A stretch of DNA of 64,000 bases from Paracoccus aeridis (lineage in GTDB: Bacteria; Pseudomonadota; Alphaproteobacteria; Rhodobacterales; Rhodobacteraceae): assembly GCF_004923205.2 (NCBI RefSeq), contig NZ_SELD02000006.1, positions 124,001 to 188,000 on the forward strand, read 5' to 3'. Position 1 is the first letter of the stretch, and each line of letters opens with the position of its first letter. Below, one piece after another: positions 48,946-57,222 of this stretch. The notes under the pieces were generated by a model. It was not told the DNA's origin. It ran no database searches and was given only the letters and a program-made list of their open reading frames with translations. The translations under genes were made by a program, and so were the position numbers.

Positions 48946-50054
48946 GCGGCCGCTTCACCGTCACCTACCGGATCGCAACGGCGGATTCAGCCGATGCCCG
49001 CACCCGTGCGGAGGCGATCGCCCGCGAGCAGACGCTGGAGGCCCCGCCGGAGGCCACCACACCCGCGATAGAGGCGGCGCTGCTGGGGCGAGTGGACGCG
49101 CTGCACCGTGACGGTGAGGCACATGTCGCGCAAATCAGTTATGACCCGAACAGCGCCGGGCCGGATTTCGCGCAGTTCCTGAACGTGATGTTCGGGAACA
49201 GTTCGCTGCAGCGGGGGCTGAAGGTCGTAGGGCTGGACGCGGGCCCGATCGCGTCGCTGCATGCCGGACCGCGCTTCGGGATCGATGGCATCCGCCGCCT
49301 TTGCGGCCGTCCACGCGGCGGGATGATCGCGCCCGTACTGAAGCCGATGGGACTTGCGCCGGCCGACCTCGCTTTGATCGCTGGTCGTTGTGCCGCGGCA
49401 GGGGCGGACATCGTCAAGGAAGACCACGGCCTCGCCGACCAGCCCTCCGCCCCCTATCGTGCCCGCCTGCCACGGATCGTCGAAGCTGTGGCCGAAGCCA
49501 ACGCGCGGGCCGGCGCCCGCACGCTTTACTTCGCCACGCTCGCCGGCACCCACGAGCATCTGGAAGACAACATCGCCTTCGCTCGGCAGGCGGGCGTGGA
49601 CGGGCTGATCTTGATGCCCGGCCTCACCGGCTTCGGCCTTGTCGCGCGTCTCGCGGCGGAAGGGGCGCTGCCGGTGATGACGCACCCGGCCTTCCTCGGC
49701 GGCTGGACCGCCGCGCCGGGCAGCGGGATAGCGCACGACGTCCTGTTCGGGACACTGATGCGACTTGCCGGAGCCGACATCAGCGTCTTTCCAAATTGGG
49801 GCGGGCGCTTCGGCTTCACGCAAGGCGAGTGCCTCGCCATCGCCCGTGCCTGCCGCGACGCCGCCGGCGCGGGGCGGCCGATGCTGCCCAGCCCCGGCGG
49901 CGGCATGTCTGTCGAACGCGCCGGCGAGATGGCGAGCGCATATGGCGAGGACGTAGTCTACCTGCTCGGCGGCAGCCTTCTGGCGATGCGCGAACGGATC
50001 GGCGACGGGATCTACCGTATGCGCGAAGCGATTGACGCTGCGACAGGATCGTGA
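48942..50054 (+). CDS. RuBisCO-like protein (form IV)
   Basis: This 370-residue RuBisCO large-chain homologue starts with a GTG inside the preceding stop. By manual alignment the catalytic Lys175 is kept as Lys134 (APVLKPMGL) and the carbamylated Lys201 as Lys159 (ADIVKEDHG). Asp203 is kept as Asp161, but Glu204 is replaced by His162 and Lys177 by Met136. The loop-6 lysine has no counterpart in NWGGRFGF. It is therefore not a CO2-fixing enzyme. Relatives act as a methylthioribulose-1-phosphate isomerase (Rhodospirillum rubrum), as an enolase of methionine salvage, or on branched acid-sugar phosphates. MtnK and MtnA nearby favour the first, but the clade cannot be settled by eye. Confidence 0.92.
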   Translation: MSGRFTVTYRIATADSADARTRAEAIAREQTLEAPPEATTPAIEAALLGRVDALHRDGEAHVAQISYDPNSAGPDFAQFLNVMFGNSSLQRGLKVVGLDAGPIASLHAGPRFGIDGIRRLCGRPRGGMIAPVLKPMGLAPADLALIAGRCAAAGADIVKEDHGLADQPSAPYRARLPRIVEAVAEANARAGARTLYFATLAGTHEHLEDNIAFARQAGVDGLILMPGLTGFGLVARLAAEGALPVMTHPAFLGGWTAAPGSGIAHDVLFGTLMRLAGADISVFPNWGGRFGFTQGECLAIARACRDAAGAGRPMLPSPGGGMSVERAGEMASAYGEDVVYLLGGSLLAMRERIGDGIYRMREAIDAATGS

Positions 50055-50057
50055 CGT

Positions 50058-50082
50058 CCCGGCGCGGTCGGCCCGCGCCGGG
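50058..50082. terminator. Bidirectional terminator candidate between converging operons
   Basis: CCCGGCGCGG (50058-50067) pairs perfectly with CCGCGCCGGG (50073-50082), loop of 5. It fills most of the 38-base gap between the RuBisCO-like gene and the converging binding-protein gene. No T tract is seen. Confidence 0.5.
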
Positions 50083-50092
50083 TACCATCAGC

Positions 50093-51112
50093 TCAACGCG
50101 GCGGCAGCTTCATCCAGGGCGTCATGGCCACCTCGGCATGGGCAAAGGCGGGCAGCTTGGCGGCCAGTTCCTCCATGCTCTTGATGTCCTGTTCGTTCAG
50201 CTGCGTCTGGGTGATCAGCGTCGGCGGCACGATGACGCTGCGACCGGGATCCTCGCCGCCCAGCAGCATCGCGAGGCTGCGGACACTGACCTCGCCCACC
50301 ACGGCGGGGTTGGTCGCAGCCGTGGCCTTCCAGGCGCTGCCAGGCTCGCGCATGGCGGCGATGTCGGCGGTTGAAATGTCGGCCGAGTAGATCGACATGT
50401 CGGCCCCCATCCCGGCCTCGTCCACCGCGATCTTCACGCCCTTGGCGAACTCGTCGTAGGGCGCGAACATCACCGTGATGTCGGGGTTCGCGGACAGGAC
50501 CGAGCGCGCCTGGTTCGCGACCGAGTTCGCGATCGGGTTATCCATCGTCCCGAACATCGCCTTCTCGGTTATGCCAGGATACCTTGCCTTGAACTCCTTC
50601 CAGGTCTCGTCGCGGCGGTCGAGCGGCGCGATGCCAGGCACGTAAACGTAACCCGCTGTGAAGCTGTCGCCGTTGTCCTCGATCGCCTGCTCCAGCGCGA
50701 GCCGGGCGAGGTCGCGGTCGGACTGCTCGATCTGGGGAATCGCCTCGTTCTCGACGTCGACGTCGAAGGCCACAACCTTGATGCCCGCATCCACCGCGCG
50801 CTGCGCGGCTTCCTTCATCGACTCGGTCAGGCCGTGCTGGATGATGATTCCCTCGACCCCCAGCGAGATCGCCTGGTCCACCATGTCGGCCTGCAGCGCC
50901 GCGTCCTGACGGCTGTCGAGGACCTGAAGCTCGAGCCCAAGCGCCTCGGCCTGCTTCTCGACCCCCGACAGGTAGGCCTGGAAGAAGTCCCCGGTCGAAA
51001 GATAGCGCACCAGCGCGATCTTGGTCCCAGCGGCCGGCGCCTCGGCGGCGGCCAGGCCCGGCACGAGCAGCGCCGCGGCGGCTGCGGTGGCAAACATCCG
51101 TCTGGACAACAT
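50093..51112 (-). CDS. Sugar ABC importer, periplasmic binding protein (ribose-type)
   Basis: This 339-residue periplasmic-binding protein of the RbsB/XylF type has a signal peptide (RRMFATAAAAALLVPGLAAAE). KIALVRYLSTGDFFQAYLSGVEKQAE and LVMVDQAISLG-type sequence (ADMVDQAISLGVEGIIIQHG) follow, then VVAFDVDVENEAIPQIEQSD. GGGGAGGA precedes the ATG at 51112. It is the last gene of an ATPase-permease-binding-protein operon. Because that operon is divergent from mtnK-mtnA, 5-methylthioribose, 5-deoxyribose or a related pentose is a reasonable ligand, but this is context only. Confidence 0.9.
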   Translation of the reverse strand: MLSRRMFATAAAAALLVPGLAAAEAPAAGTKIALVRYLSTGDFFQAYLSGVEKQAEALGLELQVLDSRQDAALQADMVDQAISLGVEGIIIQHGLTESMKEAAQRAVDAGIKVVAFDVDVENEAIPQIEQSDRDLARLALEQAIEDNGDSFTAGYVYVPGIAPLDRRDETWKEFKARYPGITEKAMFGTMDNPIANSVANQARSVLSANPDITVMFAPYDEFAKGVKIAVDEAGMGADMSIYSADISTADIAAMREPGSAWKATAATNPAVVGEVSVRSLAMLLGGEDPGRSVIVPPTLITQTQLNEQDIKSMEELAAKLPAFAHAEVAMTPWMKLPPR

Positions 51113-51141
51113 GGTTTTCCTCCCCTGATGTGTCCGGTGTC

Positions 51142-52137
51142 TCAGGCCGGCCGGCCCGCCCGGCCGGACAGCGCGAAGGTGAAGACCAGGGCCACGATCA
51201 GCACCGCGCCCTTGATGAAGTCTTGCGTGTAGTAAGGAGCATTCAGCATCGTCAGGCCCTGCAGCAGGATGCCCACGAACAACGCGCCGATGGCCGTGCC
51301 GAATGCGTTGGGCTTGCCGGCGCCCAGCACGGCGAAGCCGATCAGCGCGGCGGCGACCGCGTCGAGCAGCAGGTTGTTGCCCGATGCGACGTCCCCTCGC
51401 CCCAGCCTCGCCGCCAACAGGACGCCCCCGACCGAAGCAAGCGTGCCCGAGATGACGTAGGCCGCGATCCGGTAGCGGTCGACGTTGGTGCCCGCCAGCG
51501 CCGCCGCCTGTGCGTTCGAGCCGATGGCGTACATCAGCCGGCCGTGGCGCGTCGTCTCCAGGAACACCCAGACGAGCAAAGCGATGACCAGCAGCATCAC
51601 GACCGACAGCGGCAAGAGACGCGGCAGGATGAAGTCGAGGCGCAACCGCCCGAGCGCGAGGAACAGCGGATCGAAGGTGCCCGTGGCGCTTCCTCCGCCA
51701 GGGAGCGCCATCCCGGTCGAGATGGAGTTGCCCTGCGTGGGAATACGCTGCAGCCCGATCAGCACGAACATCATGCCCAGAGTCGCCAGCAGGTCGGGCA
51801 CCCGCAGCTTGACGATCATGACGCCGTTCGCCAGCCCGACGGCAGCGCCCATGGCAAGGCACATCAGCACCGCCTCGATCGCGCCGAGACCCCAGATCAC
51901 CTGCGCGTAGGCCGACAGCATCAGCGCCGATGTCGCGACTGCCCCGATCGACAGATCGAAGCCGTCCACCACCATGGTGCAGGTCACACCCAAAGCGAGA
52001 ATACCGGTGATCGCCACCGATTGCAGGATGAACACCGCGCTCTGCGGGGTCAGGAACCCGGGCGCCGACAGGCCGAACACCACAATCAGCCCGATCATCA
52101 GGATCAGGAAGCCGTACCGGATTGCAAAGTCTCGCAT
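51142..52137 (-). CDS. Sugar ABC importer permease (RbsC type)
   Basis: This 331-residue permease has about ten hydrophobic segments of the ribose/galactose branch. LALGVTCTMVVDGFDLSIGAVATSALMLSAY is the standard conserved segment, with a Phe where many have Ile (GFDLS). LVLIGLQRIPTQGNSIST and ASGNNLLLDAVAAALIGFAVLGAGKPNAFGTAIGA follow. It is 10 bases after the ATPase gene and 29 bases before the binding-protein gene. A single permease gene implies a homodimeric channel. Confidence 0.91.
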   Translation of the reverse strand: MRDFAIRYGFLILMIGLIVVFGLSAPGFLTPQSAVFILQSVAITGILALGVTCTMVVDGFDLSIGAVATSALMLSAYAQVIWGLGAIEAVLMCLAMGAAVGLANGVMIVKLRVPDLLATLGMMFVLIGLQRIPTQGNSISTGMALPGGGSATGTFDPLFLALGRLRLDFILPRLLPLSVVMLLVIALLVWVFLETTRHGRLMYAIGSNAQAAALAGTNVDRYRIAAYVISGTLASVGGVLLAARLGRGDVASGNNLLLDAVAAALIGFAVLGAGKPNAFGTAIGALFVGILLQGLTMLNAPYYTQDFIKGAVLIVALVFTFALSGRAGRPA

Positions 52138-52147
52138 CCTCGTCCCT

Positions 52148-53662
52148 TCACTCGGCGGTGACGGCCCGCGCCCCCGGCGCGTCCACCACCTGCGCCATCA
52201 GCCGCCCGAGGTCGATGCCGCGGTTCACGTGCTCGCCCACAACCGTTCCCTCGCTCATCACGAGGATGCGGTCGGCGATCTCCAGCGCCTCGTCAATCTC
52301 GGTCGCAAGGACGATGGTCGCCCGCCCCGGTGCGGTCGCGCGGATGCGCGCGCCGATGTCGCGCCGGGCCTGGATGTCGACGCCCTGGAACGGCTCGTCG
52401 AGGATCAGCAGGCGCGAAGGCTGCGACAGCCAGCGGCCGACGACGACCTTCTGCTGGTTGCCGCCCGACAGTGTCGTGATCGGGTCGCCAGGCGACTGGC
52501 AGACAACGCCCATCTCGGCGACCACCGCGCGGGCGGCGGTGCGCTCGGACCTGCGGCTGAGGAAACCGCCCGAGGCGTGGCGGCGCAGGAACGGGAGCGT
52601 CAGATTGCGGGTGATGTCGAAATCCCGCACGACTGCGTTCTGAAGCCGGTCCTTGGGACTGAGGAACACGCCGCGCGCCACCGCGTCGCCGGGAGAAGCC
52701 GGGACGTAGTCCGCCCCATCCAGCCGCATCGCCCCGGCCAGCGGGAGAGCCACGCCAAACAGCGCCCCCGCCAAAGCGCTCTTGCCACTGCCGACGAGGC
52801 CGGTCACGGCCAGCACCTCGCCCGCGCGCGCGTCAAGGTCGAACGCCCGCGCGCCGGGGCGCAGGACCAGTCCCCGTGCCTCCAGCACCGGGGCGCCGGG
52901 GGCCGGAATGTCGATCCGCACTTCCGCCATGGCGTGGCCGAGCATGGCACGAACCGCGGACTCGATGTCGAGCGGCGCGCGTTCGAACCGACCCGAGATG
53001 GCCCCGTCGCGCATGGCGACGATACGGTCGGCAAGGCGGCGGATGTCGCCCATGCGGTGGCTGATATAGAGGATCGCGACCCCTTTCGCCCGCAGCCGCT
53101 CGACGAGCGCGAAGAGCCGCTCGGCCTCGACCGCGGACAGCGACGAGGTCGGCTCGTCCAGGATCAGGAGGCGCGGGCTGCGGGCCATGGCGCGGGCGAT
53201 CGCGACCATCTGGCGCTCGGCCAGTCCGAGGTGGCGAACTTCAGCCCGCATGTCCAGATCGTGGAGGCCGACCTGCGCCGCGATGGCGCGGGCACGGGCC
53301 CGGATCGCGCGCTGGTTCAGGAACAGCGCCCCGCGCGGCAGTTCGTCGAGGACGAGGTTCGTCGCGACGTCGAGGCCCGGGACCACCCCGTCGTTGATGT
53401 TCTGGTGGACCGTGACCACACCCGAGGCCAGCGCGTCCGAAGGCGAGGCAGGAGCGAACGGCTGCCCGCCAAGCAGGATGCGCCCGGCATCGGCCCCATG
53501 GACACCGCAAAGGATCTTGACGAGCGTGGATTTTCCCGCGCCGTTCGCCCCCATGAGAACGGTGATCGTGCCGGCGGGCAGTTCCAGGTCGATGCCACGC
53601 AGGACGGCGTTTCTGCCGAAGGCCTTTCGGACCCCATCCAGGCGGATCGTCCTGTCCGTCAC
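52148..53662 (-). CDS. Sugar ABC importer ATPase, double-domain (RbsA type)
   Basis: This 504-residue ATPase has two nucleotide-binding domains. Domain 1 has Walker A GANGAGKS, signature-type LGLAERQ and Walker B LLILDEPTSSLS. Domain 2 has Walker A GLVGSGKS, signature LSGGNQQK and Walker B LLILDEPFQGVD. This is the usual RbsA pattern. The GTG at 53662 (TDRTIRLDGVRKAFG) is preferred to the ATG at 53722. The longer form adds 20 unrelated residues, and its start lies only two bases beyond a TTGACA box. It is the first gene of the operon. Confidence 0.9.
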   Translation of the reverse strand: MTDRTIRLDGVRKAFGRNAVLRGIDLELPAGTITVLMGANGAGKSTLVKILCGVHGADAGRILLGGQPFAPASPSDALASGVVTVHQNINDGVVPGLDVATNLVLDELPRGALFLNQRAIRARARAIAAQVGLHDLDMRAEVRHLGLAERQMVAIARAMARSPRLLILDEPTSSLSAVEAERLFALVERLRAKGVAILYISHRMGDIRRLADRIVAMRDGAISGRFERAPLDIESAVRAMLGHAMAEVRIDIPAPGAPVLEARGLVLRPGARAFDLDARAGEVLAVTGLVGSGKSALAGALFGVALPLAGAMRLDGADYVPASPGDAVARGVFLSPKDRLQNAVVRDFDITRNLTLPFLRRHASGGFLSRRSERTAARAVVAEMGVVCQSPGDPITTLSGGNQQKVVVGRWLSQPSRLLILDEPFQGVDIQARRDIGARIRATAPGRATIVLATEIDEALEIADRILVMSEGTVVGEHVNRGIDLGRLMAQVVDAPGARAVTAE

Positions 53663-53714
53663 GAAGTTTGCCCCAGCTCGGTTCCTGCCGTCCCGCCCAA
53701 GGCTACGGTTGCCG

Positions 53715-53743
53715 TTTGTCATATGTCAAATACAATTGACAAA
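53715..53743. promoter_or_regulatory. Divergent promoter/operator between the sugar importer and mtnK
   Basis: TGTCAA (53724-53729) and TTGACA (53736-53741) form an inverted repeat with a 6-base spacer. Each arm is a perfect -35 hexamer for the operon on its own side. A wider pair, TTTGTCA (53715-53721) and TGACAAA (53737-53743), overlaps it. Convincing -10 boxes are not seen on either side. The dyad could be both the polymerase site and the operator for the SorC-type regulator. Confidence 0.5.
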
Positions 53744-53798
53744 AGCCTGCGTCCGCGAAAACCTGCATTCCTGACCAAGATCTAGCGAGGGCCGTCGC

Positions 53799-55049
53799 TT
53801 GTCCGCCGACACCTACCAACCGCTGACAATCGACAGCCTGCCGCAGCGCCTGGGAGCGCTTCCTGTGCTGACGGACCGTTTGGGCGACGCGGCCGGGTGG
53901 CGCGCGCGCGAGGTGGGCGACGGCAACCTGAATCTGGTGTTCATTGTCGAGGGAGCGGGCAACGGGGCCGTGGTCAAGCAGGCGCTGCCCTATGTGAGGC
54001 TAGTGGGTGAAAGCTGGCCTCTGCCCCTGCGCCGCAGCTTCTTCGAGGCGATTGCGCTGGACCGCCAGGCGCGGCGCGATCCCGGCGCGGTGCCCGAGGT
54101 CTGGCACTTCGACGAACCGCAGGCGCTGATCGTGATGGAGTTCCTGACTCCGCACATCATCCTGCGCCGCAGCCTCATCGATGGCCGCAGGCACGAAGGG
54201 GTCGGCGCCTTCCTGGGCCGGTTCTGCGCCCGCACGGCGTTCCGCGGCAGCGACCTCGCCCTGCCCGCGGCAGACCGCAAGGCCGATGTCGCGCTGTTCG
54301 CAGGTAACGTGGAGCTTTGCGACATCACCGAGAACCTTGTGTTCACCGACCCCTATTTCGACGCCAAACTGAACCATTTCACGTCGGCGCTCGCGCCGCT
54401 GGTCGCACGGCTGCGGGCGGACGGGGCCCTGAAGATCGCCGCGCAGGAGCTGAAGGCCGATTTCACGTCATGCGCGGAGACGCTGATGCACGGCGACCTG
54501 CACACCGGATCGGTCATGGTGCACGGCAGCGACGCCAAGGTGATCGACCCCGAGTTCGCCGCCTACGGACCCTTCGGCTTCGACGTGGGCATGCTGATCT
54601 CCAACTTCCTGATGGCCCATCTCTCGCAACCTGGCCATTGCAATGACGCCGATTTCGGTGAGTGGCTACTGGACGAGACGGCGGCGATCTGGACCGCCTT
54701 CCGCGCCGAGTTCACCCGCCTGTGGCGGACTGAGCGGCGCGGAATGCTGTATCCCGACGCGCTCTTCGACGCGCAGGGAGACGAGCTTGCCGCCGAGGCC
54801 GCGCGGCTGCGGCTGATGGACCGCATCCGAAGCCAGGCCGTGGGCGTCTGCGGGGTGGAGCTTCACCGCCGCATCGTGGGTCTCGCGCACAACGCCGATT
54901 TCGAGACGATCGCCGACGAGGGCACCCGCGCCGCCTGCGAGGCCCGTGCGCTGGAACTGGGCCGGATCCTCGCCGTGCAGCGCGGGCACGTGAATATGGA
55001 CGACGTCATCGAGCTGGCGCGAACGCTGAACGGAAGGGACTGCCTGTGA
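53799..55049 (+). CDS. mtnK: 5-Methylthioribose kinase (MtnK family)
   Basis: This 416-residue kinase of the protein-kinase-like fold phosphorylates C1 of methylthioribose. The catalytic loop HGDLHTGS is at 231-238 (Asp233) and the metal motif DPEF at 250-253. The Arg357-Arg358 pair in HRRIVG is also characteristic of MTR kinases. [10 protein letters not shown] (41-50) is the nucleotide-binding loop. The start is a TTG with GAGG eight bases upstream. It overlaps mtnA by four bases. Relatives also accept 5-deoxyribose, so the in-vivo substrate may be either. Confidence 0.93.
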   Translation: MSADTYQPLTIDSLPQRLGALPVLTDRLGDAAGWRAREVGDGNLNLVFIVEGAGNGAVVKQALPYVRLVGESWPLPLRRSFFEAIALDRQARRDPGAVPEVWHFDEPQALIVMEFLTPHIILRRSLIDGRRHEGVGAFLGRFCARTAFRGSDLALPAADRKADVALFAGNVELCDITENLVFTDPYFDAKLNHFTSALAPLVARLRADGALKIAAQELKADFTSCAETLMHGDLHTGSVMVHGSDAKVIDPEFAAYGPFGFDVGMLISNFLMAHLSQPGHCNDADFGEWLLDETAAIWTAFRAEFTRLWRTERRGMLYPDALFDAQGDELAAEAARLRLMDRIRSQAVGVCGVELHRRIVGLAHNADFETIADEGTRAACEARALELGRILAVQRGHVNMDDVIELARTLNGRDCL

Positions 55050-56137
55050 ACATCGACGGAACCCATTACCGCTCGATCTGGCGCGATGCGGGCGGGATAG
55101 TGCAAGTCATCGACCAGCGCTGGCTACCGCATGAACTAAGGGTCGTCCCGCTGAAGAGCCTGCAGGACTTCGCCGACGCGATCCGCGACATGTGGGTGCG
55201 CGGCGCGCCGCTGATCGGGGCGACGGCCACCTACGGGATTGCCGTGCAGATGGCGGCCGATCCCTCGGACGAAAGCCTCGATCATGGCTGGGACGTGCTT
55301 CATGACACCCGCCCCACGGCGATCAACCTCCGTTGGGCGTTGGACGAGATGCGCGGTCTCCTGCGGCAGATCGCACCGGACCGGCGGGCCGAGGTCGCCT
55401 TTGCTCGCGCAGCGTCAATCGCGGACGAGGACGTGGAAATCAACCGCGCCATCGGCCGCCACGGGCTGGAGATCATCCGCGAGATCGCGGCGGCCAAGCC
55501 CGAGGGAGAGCCGGTGCGGGTACTGACCCACTGCAATGCGGGCTGGCTTGCGACGGTCGACTGGGGGACCGCGACCTCGCCCATCTACCACGCGGTCGAG
55601 GCAGGGATCCCGGTCCATGTCTACGTGGACGAGACTCGCCCCAGGAACCAGGGCGCCCAGCTGACCAGCTGGGAGCTGAACCGCCATGGCGTCAGCCATG
55701 AGCTGATCGTGGACAATGCCGGCGGCCATCTCATGCAGCATGGCGAGGTCGACGTCGTGATCGTCGGCACCGACCGCACCACGGCGCAGGGCGACGTCTG
55801 CAACAAGATCGGCACCTATCTGAAGGCGCTGGCCGCCAAGGCCAACGGGGTCCCGTTCTACGTGGCCCTGCCCTCGCCCACCATCGACTGGACCGTGCGC
55901 GACGGCCTGCGCGAGATTCCCATCGAAGAGCGCGGCGGGACCGAGGTGACGCACGTCCAGGGCCGTGACGCGGACGGGCGGACGGTGACGATCCAAGTCG
56001 CGCCGGACGGGACCACGGCGCGCAACCCCGCATTTGACGTGACGCCTGCTGCCCTCGTCACCGGCCTCATCACCGAACGCGGGGTAGTCGCGCCTTCGGA
56101 ACTGTCCTCGATGTTCCCGGAACGCGCCAAGATCTGA
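55046..56137 (+). CDS. mtnA: Methylthioribose-1-phosphate isomerase (MtnA family)
   Basis: This 363-residue enzyme converts methylthioribose 1-phosphate to the ribulose 1-phosphate. The catalytic residues are Cys163 ([10 protein letters not shown]) and Asp243 ([18 protein letters not shown]). [19 protein letters not shown] is the family N-terminal motif. Trp167 stands where many MtnA proteins have a small residue (NAGS/NTGS), and GTDRT replaces GADRI. The substrate pocket may therefore differ, as in 5-deoxyribose-1-phosphate isomerases. GTG start overlapping mtnK; it converges on the regulator gene with eight bases between. Confidence 0.93.
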   Translation: MNIDGTHYRSIWRDAGGIVQVIDQRWLPHELRVVPLKSLQDFADAIRDMWVRGAPLIGATATYGIAVQMAADPSDESLDHGWDVLHDTRPTAINLRWALDEMRGLLRQIAPDRRAEVAFARAASIADEDVEINRAIGRHGLEIIREIAAAKPEGEPVRVLTHCNAGWLATVDWGTATSPIYHAVEAGIPVHVYVDETRPRNQGAQLTSWELNRHGVSHELIVDNAGGHLMQHGEVDVVIVGTDRTTAQGDVCNKIGTYLKALAAKANGVPFYVALPSPTIDWTVRDGLREIPIEERGGTEVTHVQGRDADGRTVTIQVAPDGTTARNPAFDVTPAALVTGLITERGVVAPSELSSMFPERAKI

Positions 56138-56145
56138 CGGCTACC

Positions 56146-57135
56146 TCAGGCCAGCAGCGCCTGGGCCACGCTCAAGGGGGCAATGAGGTGGGTGACATAG
56201 CCGCCGGCGATGGCGGCGCGCGTCGCCTCGACCTTGTCGAGACCCGGCGTCACGCAGATCCCCATGTCGAGACCGATTAGGTAATCGGGCGTGACGCCAA
56301 TCATCCGCGCGTCGATCGGCCCTTCGACCCAGCGCCCGGCTACGTCGATGAACCGCCCGCACAGCACCGCCGCCGCGCCCCGCGCGACATACCAGGCAAG
56401 CTCGTCCTCGGTCGCGAGGCCGCTGCGGACCACGTGGCTGTCGGTCTGGCAGGTTCCTACCGAAAACAAGAGCTTGTTGCACCCCTCCGCCCCCGCCAGC
56501 TGGGCGGCGATGATCGGCTCGGCCCTGAGGCTCGCGGCGAGGGCATCGCTCGACAGGACCGCAGGGGCGTGAAGGTTAGCGCAGGTCGCGTGCAGCCGCT
56601 CGGCCAGCAGGCTGGAGCAGGCTTCCGCCGAAAAGCCGTAGGGCGTGGCCATCGACCCCACCAGCTGCAGCACGGTAAGATCGGGGAGACGGGTCGGCTC
56701 GAGCGTGGTGGCGAGGTCGTAAATTGTCCGCCCCCAGGCGAGGCCCACACGGTCGCCCGGCCGCAGCAGGTCAGGGAGCCAGGCCGCCGCGCCCTGCACC
56801 GTTCGCCTGAACGTTCCAACCTCCTCCTGCCCCTCGTCGGGGATGACGTGCGCGGCCGCAAGCCCGAAACGCCGTGTCAGCGCCACTGCCGCGGCGTGGC
56901 CAGCAAAGGCCGAGGGGTCAAGGTCGATGCGGATCAGCCCGCGGGTCCGCGCTTCTGCCAGATGGTTCACGACAGTCGCGCGGGAGAGGCTCAGCCGTTC
57001 CGCGATCTCCTTCTGGTTCAGACCCTCGCGGTAATAGAGCCAGGCTACCTCGATCACGACGCTGGCGCCGCTCACCTGCGCTGCTGCGCGCTTCCGGCCG
57101 CCCGTGCCGGCTGAAGATGGATCAACTTTAGCCAA
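56146..57135 (-). CDS. SorC family sugar-sensing transcriptional regulator
   Basis: This protein of about 329 residues has an N-terminal helix-turn-helix (VAWLYYREGLNQKEIAERLSLSRATVVNHLAEA) and the SorC sugar-phosphate-binding domain (GDRVGLAWGRTIYDLA, LPDLTVLQLVGSM, APAVLSSD, LLFSVGTCQTDSHVVRSG, VLCGRFIDVAGRWV). The TTG at 57135 is chosen because AGGTGG precedes it by eight bases and it leaves room for a promoter. A GTG at 57147 and an ATG at 57186 are alternatives. Its place between mtnA and the aldolase gene, and shared motifs upstream of three operons, make it the likely local regulator, sensing a sugar phosphate. Confidence 0.88.
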   Translation of the reverse strand: MAKVDPSSAGTGGRKRAAAQVSGASVVIEVAWLYYREGLNQKEIAERLSLSRATVVNHLAEARTRGLIRIDLDPSAFAGHAAAVALTRRFGLAAAHVIPDEGQEEVGTFRRTVQGAAAWLPDLLRPGDRVGLAWGRTIYDLATTLEPTRLPDLTVLQLVGSMATPYGFSAEACSSLLAERLHATCANLHAPAVLSSDALAASLRAEPIIAAQLAGAEGCNKLLFSVGTCQTDSHVVRSGLATEDELAWYVARGAAAVLCGRFIDVAGRWVEGPIDARMIGVTPDYLIGLDMGICVTPGLDKVEATRAAIAGGYVTHLIAPLSVAQALLA

Positions 57136-57154
57136 TGACAACGCCACCTGACAT
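57135..57154. promoter_or_regulatory. Candidate operator between the SorC-type gene and the aldolase gene
   Basis: ATGACAA (57135-57141) and TGACAT (57149-57154) give two TGACA copies 13 bases apart. The same heptamer occurs at 46743-46749 upstream of the transketolase operon, and on the minus strand at 53722-53716 between the importer and mtnK. Judged by eye; chance matches are possible. Confidence 0.3.
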
Positions 57155-57222
57155 TTGTAGAAAGATGGAGCGAGGGTCGCATGCATGGCTAAAGCGCGCA
57201 ATCGTTCCACTAAGGGGCCAGG

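Noticed and set aside
48942..50054. True CO2-fixing RuBisCO
   Set aside because: The loop-6 lysine and one metal-binding glutamate are missing, the chain is about 100 residues short, and no small subunit or phosphoribulokinase is nearby.
47019..50054. D-apiose/apionate catabolism (transketolase pair plus RuBisCO-like protein)
   Set aside because: This known context also joins such genes, but no apiose isomerase, apionate oxidoisomerase or matching kinase is seen, while MtnK and MtnA are adjacent. It is kept only as an alternative until a tree is made.
53663..53722. Longer start (53722) for the double-domain sugar ATPase
   Set aside because: It adds 20 residues unlike the family and begins only two bases past a TTGACA box, too early to be inside the transcript.
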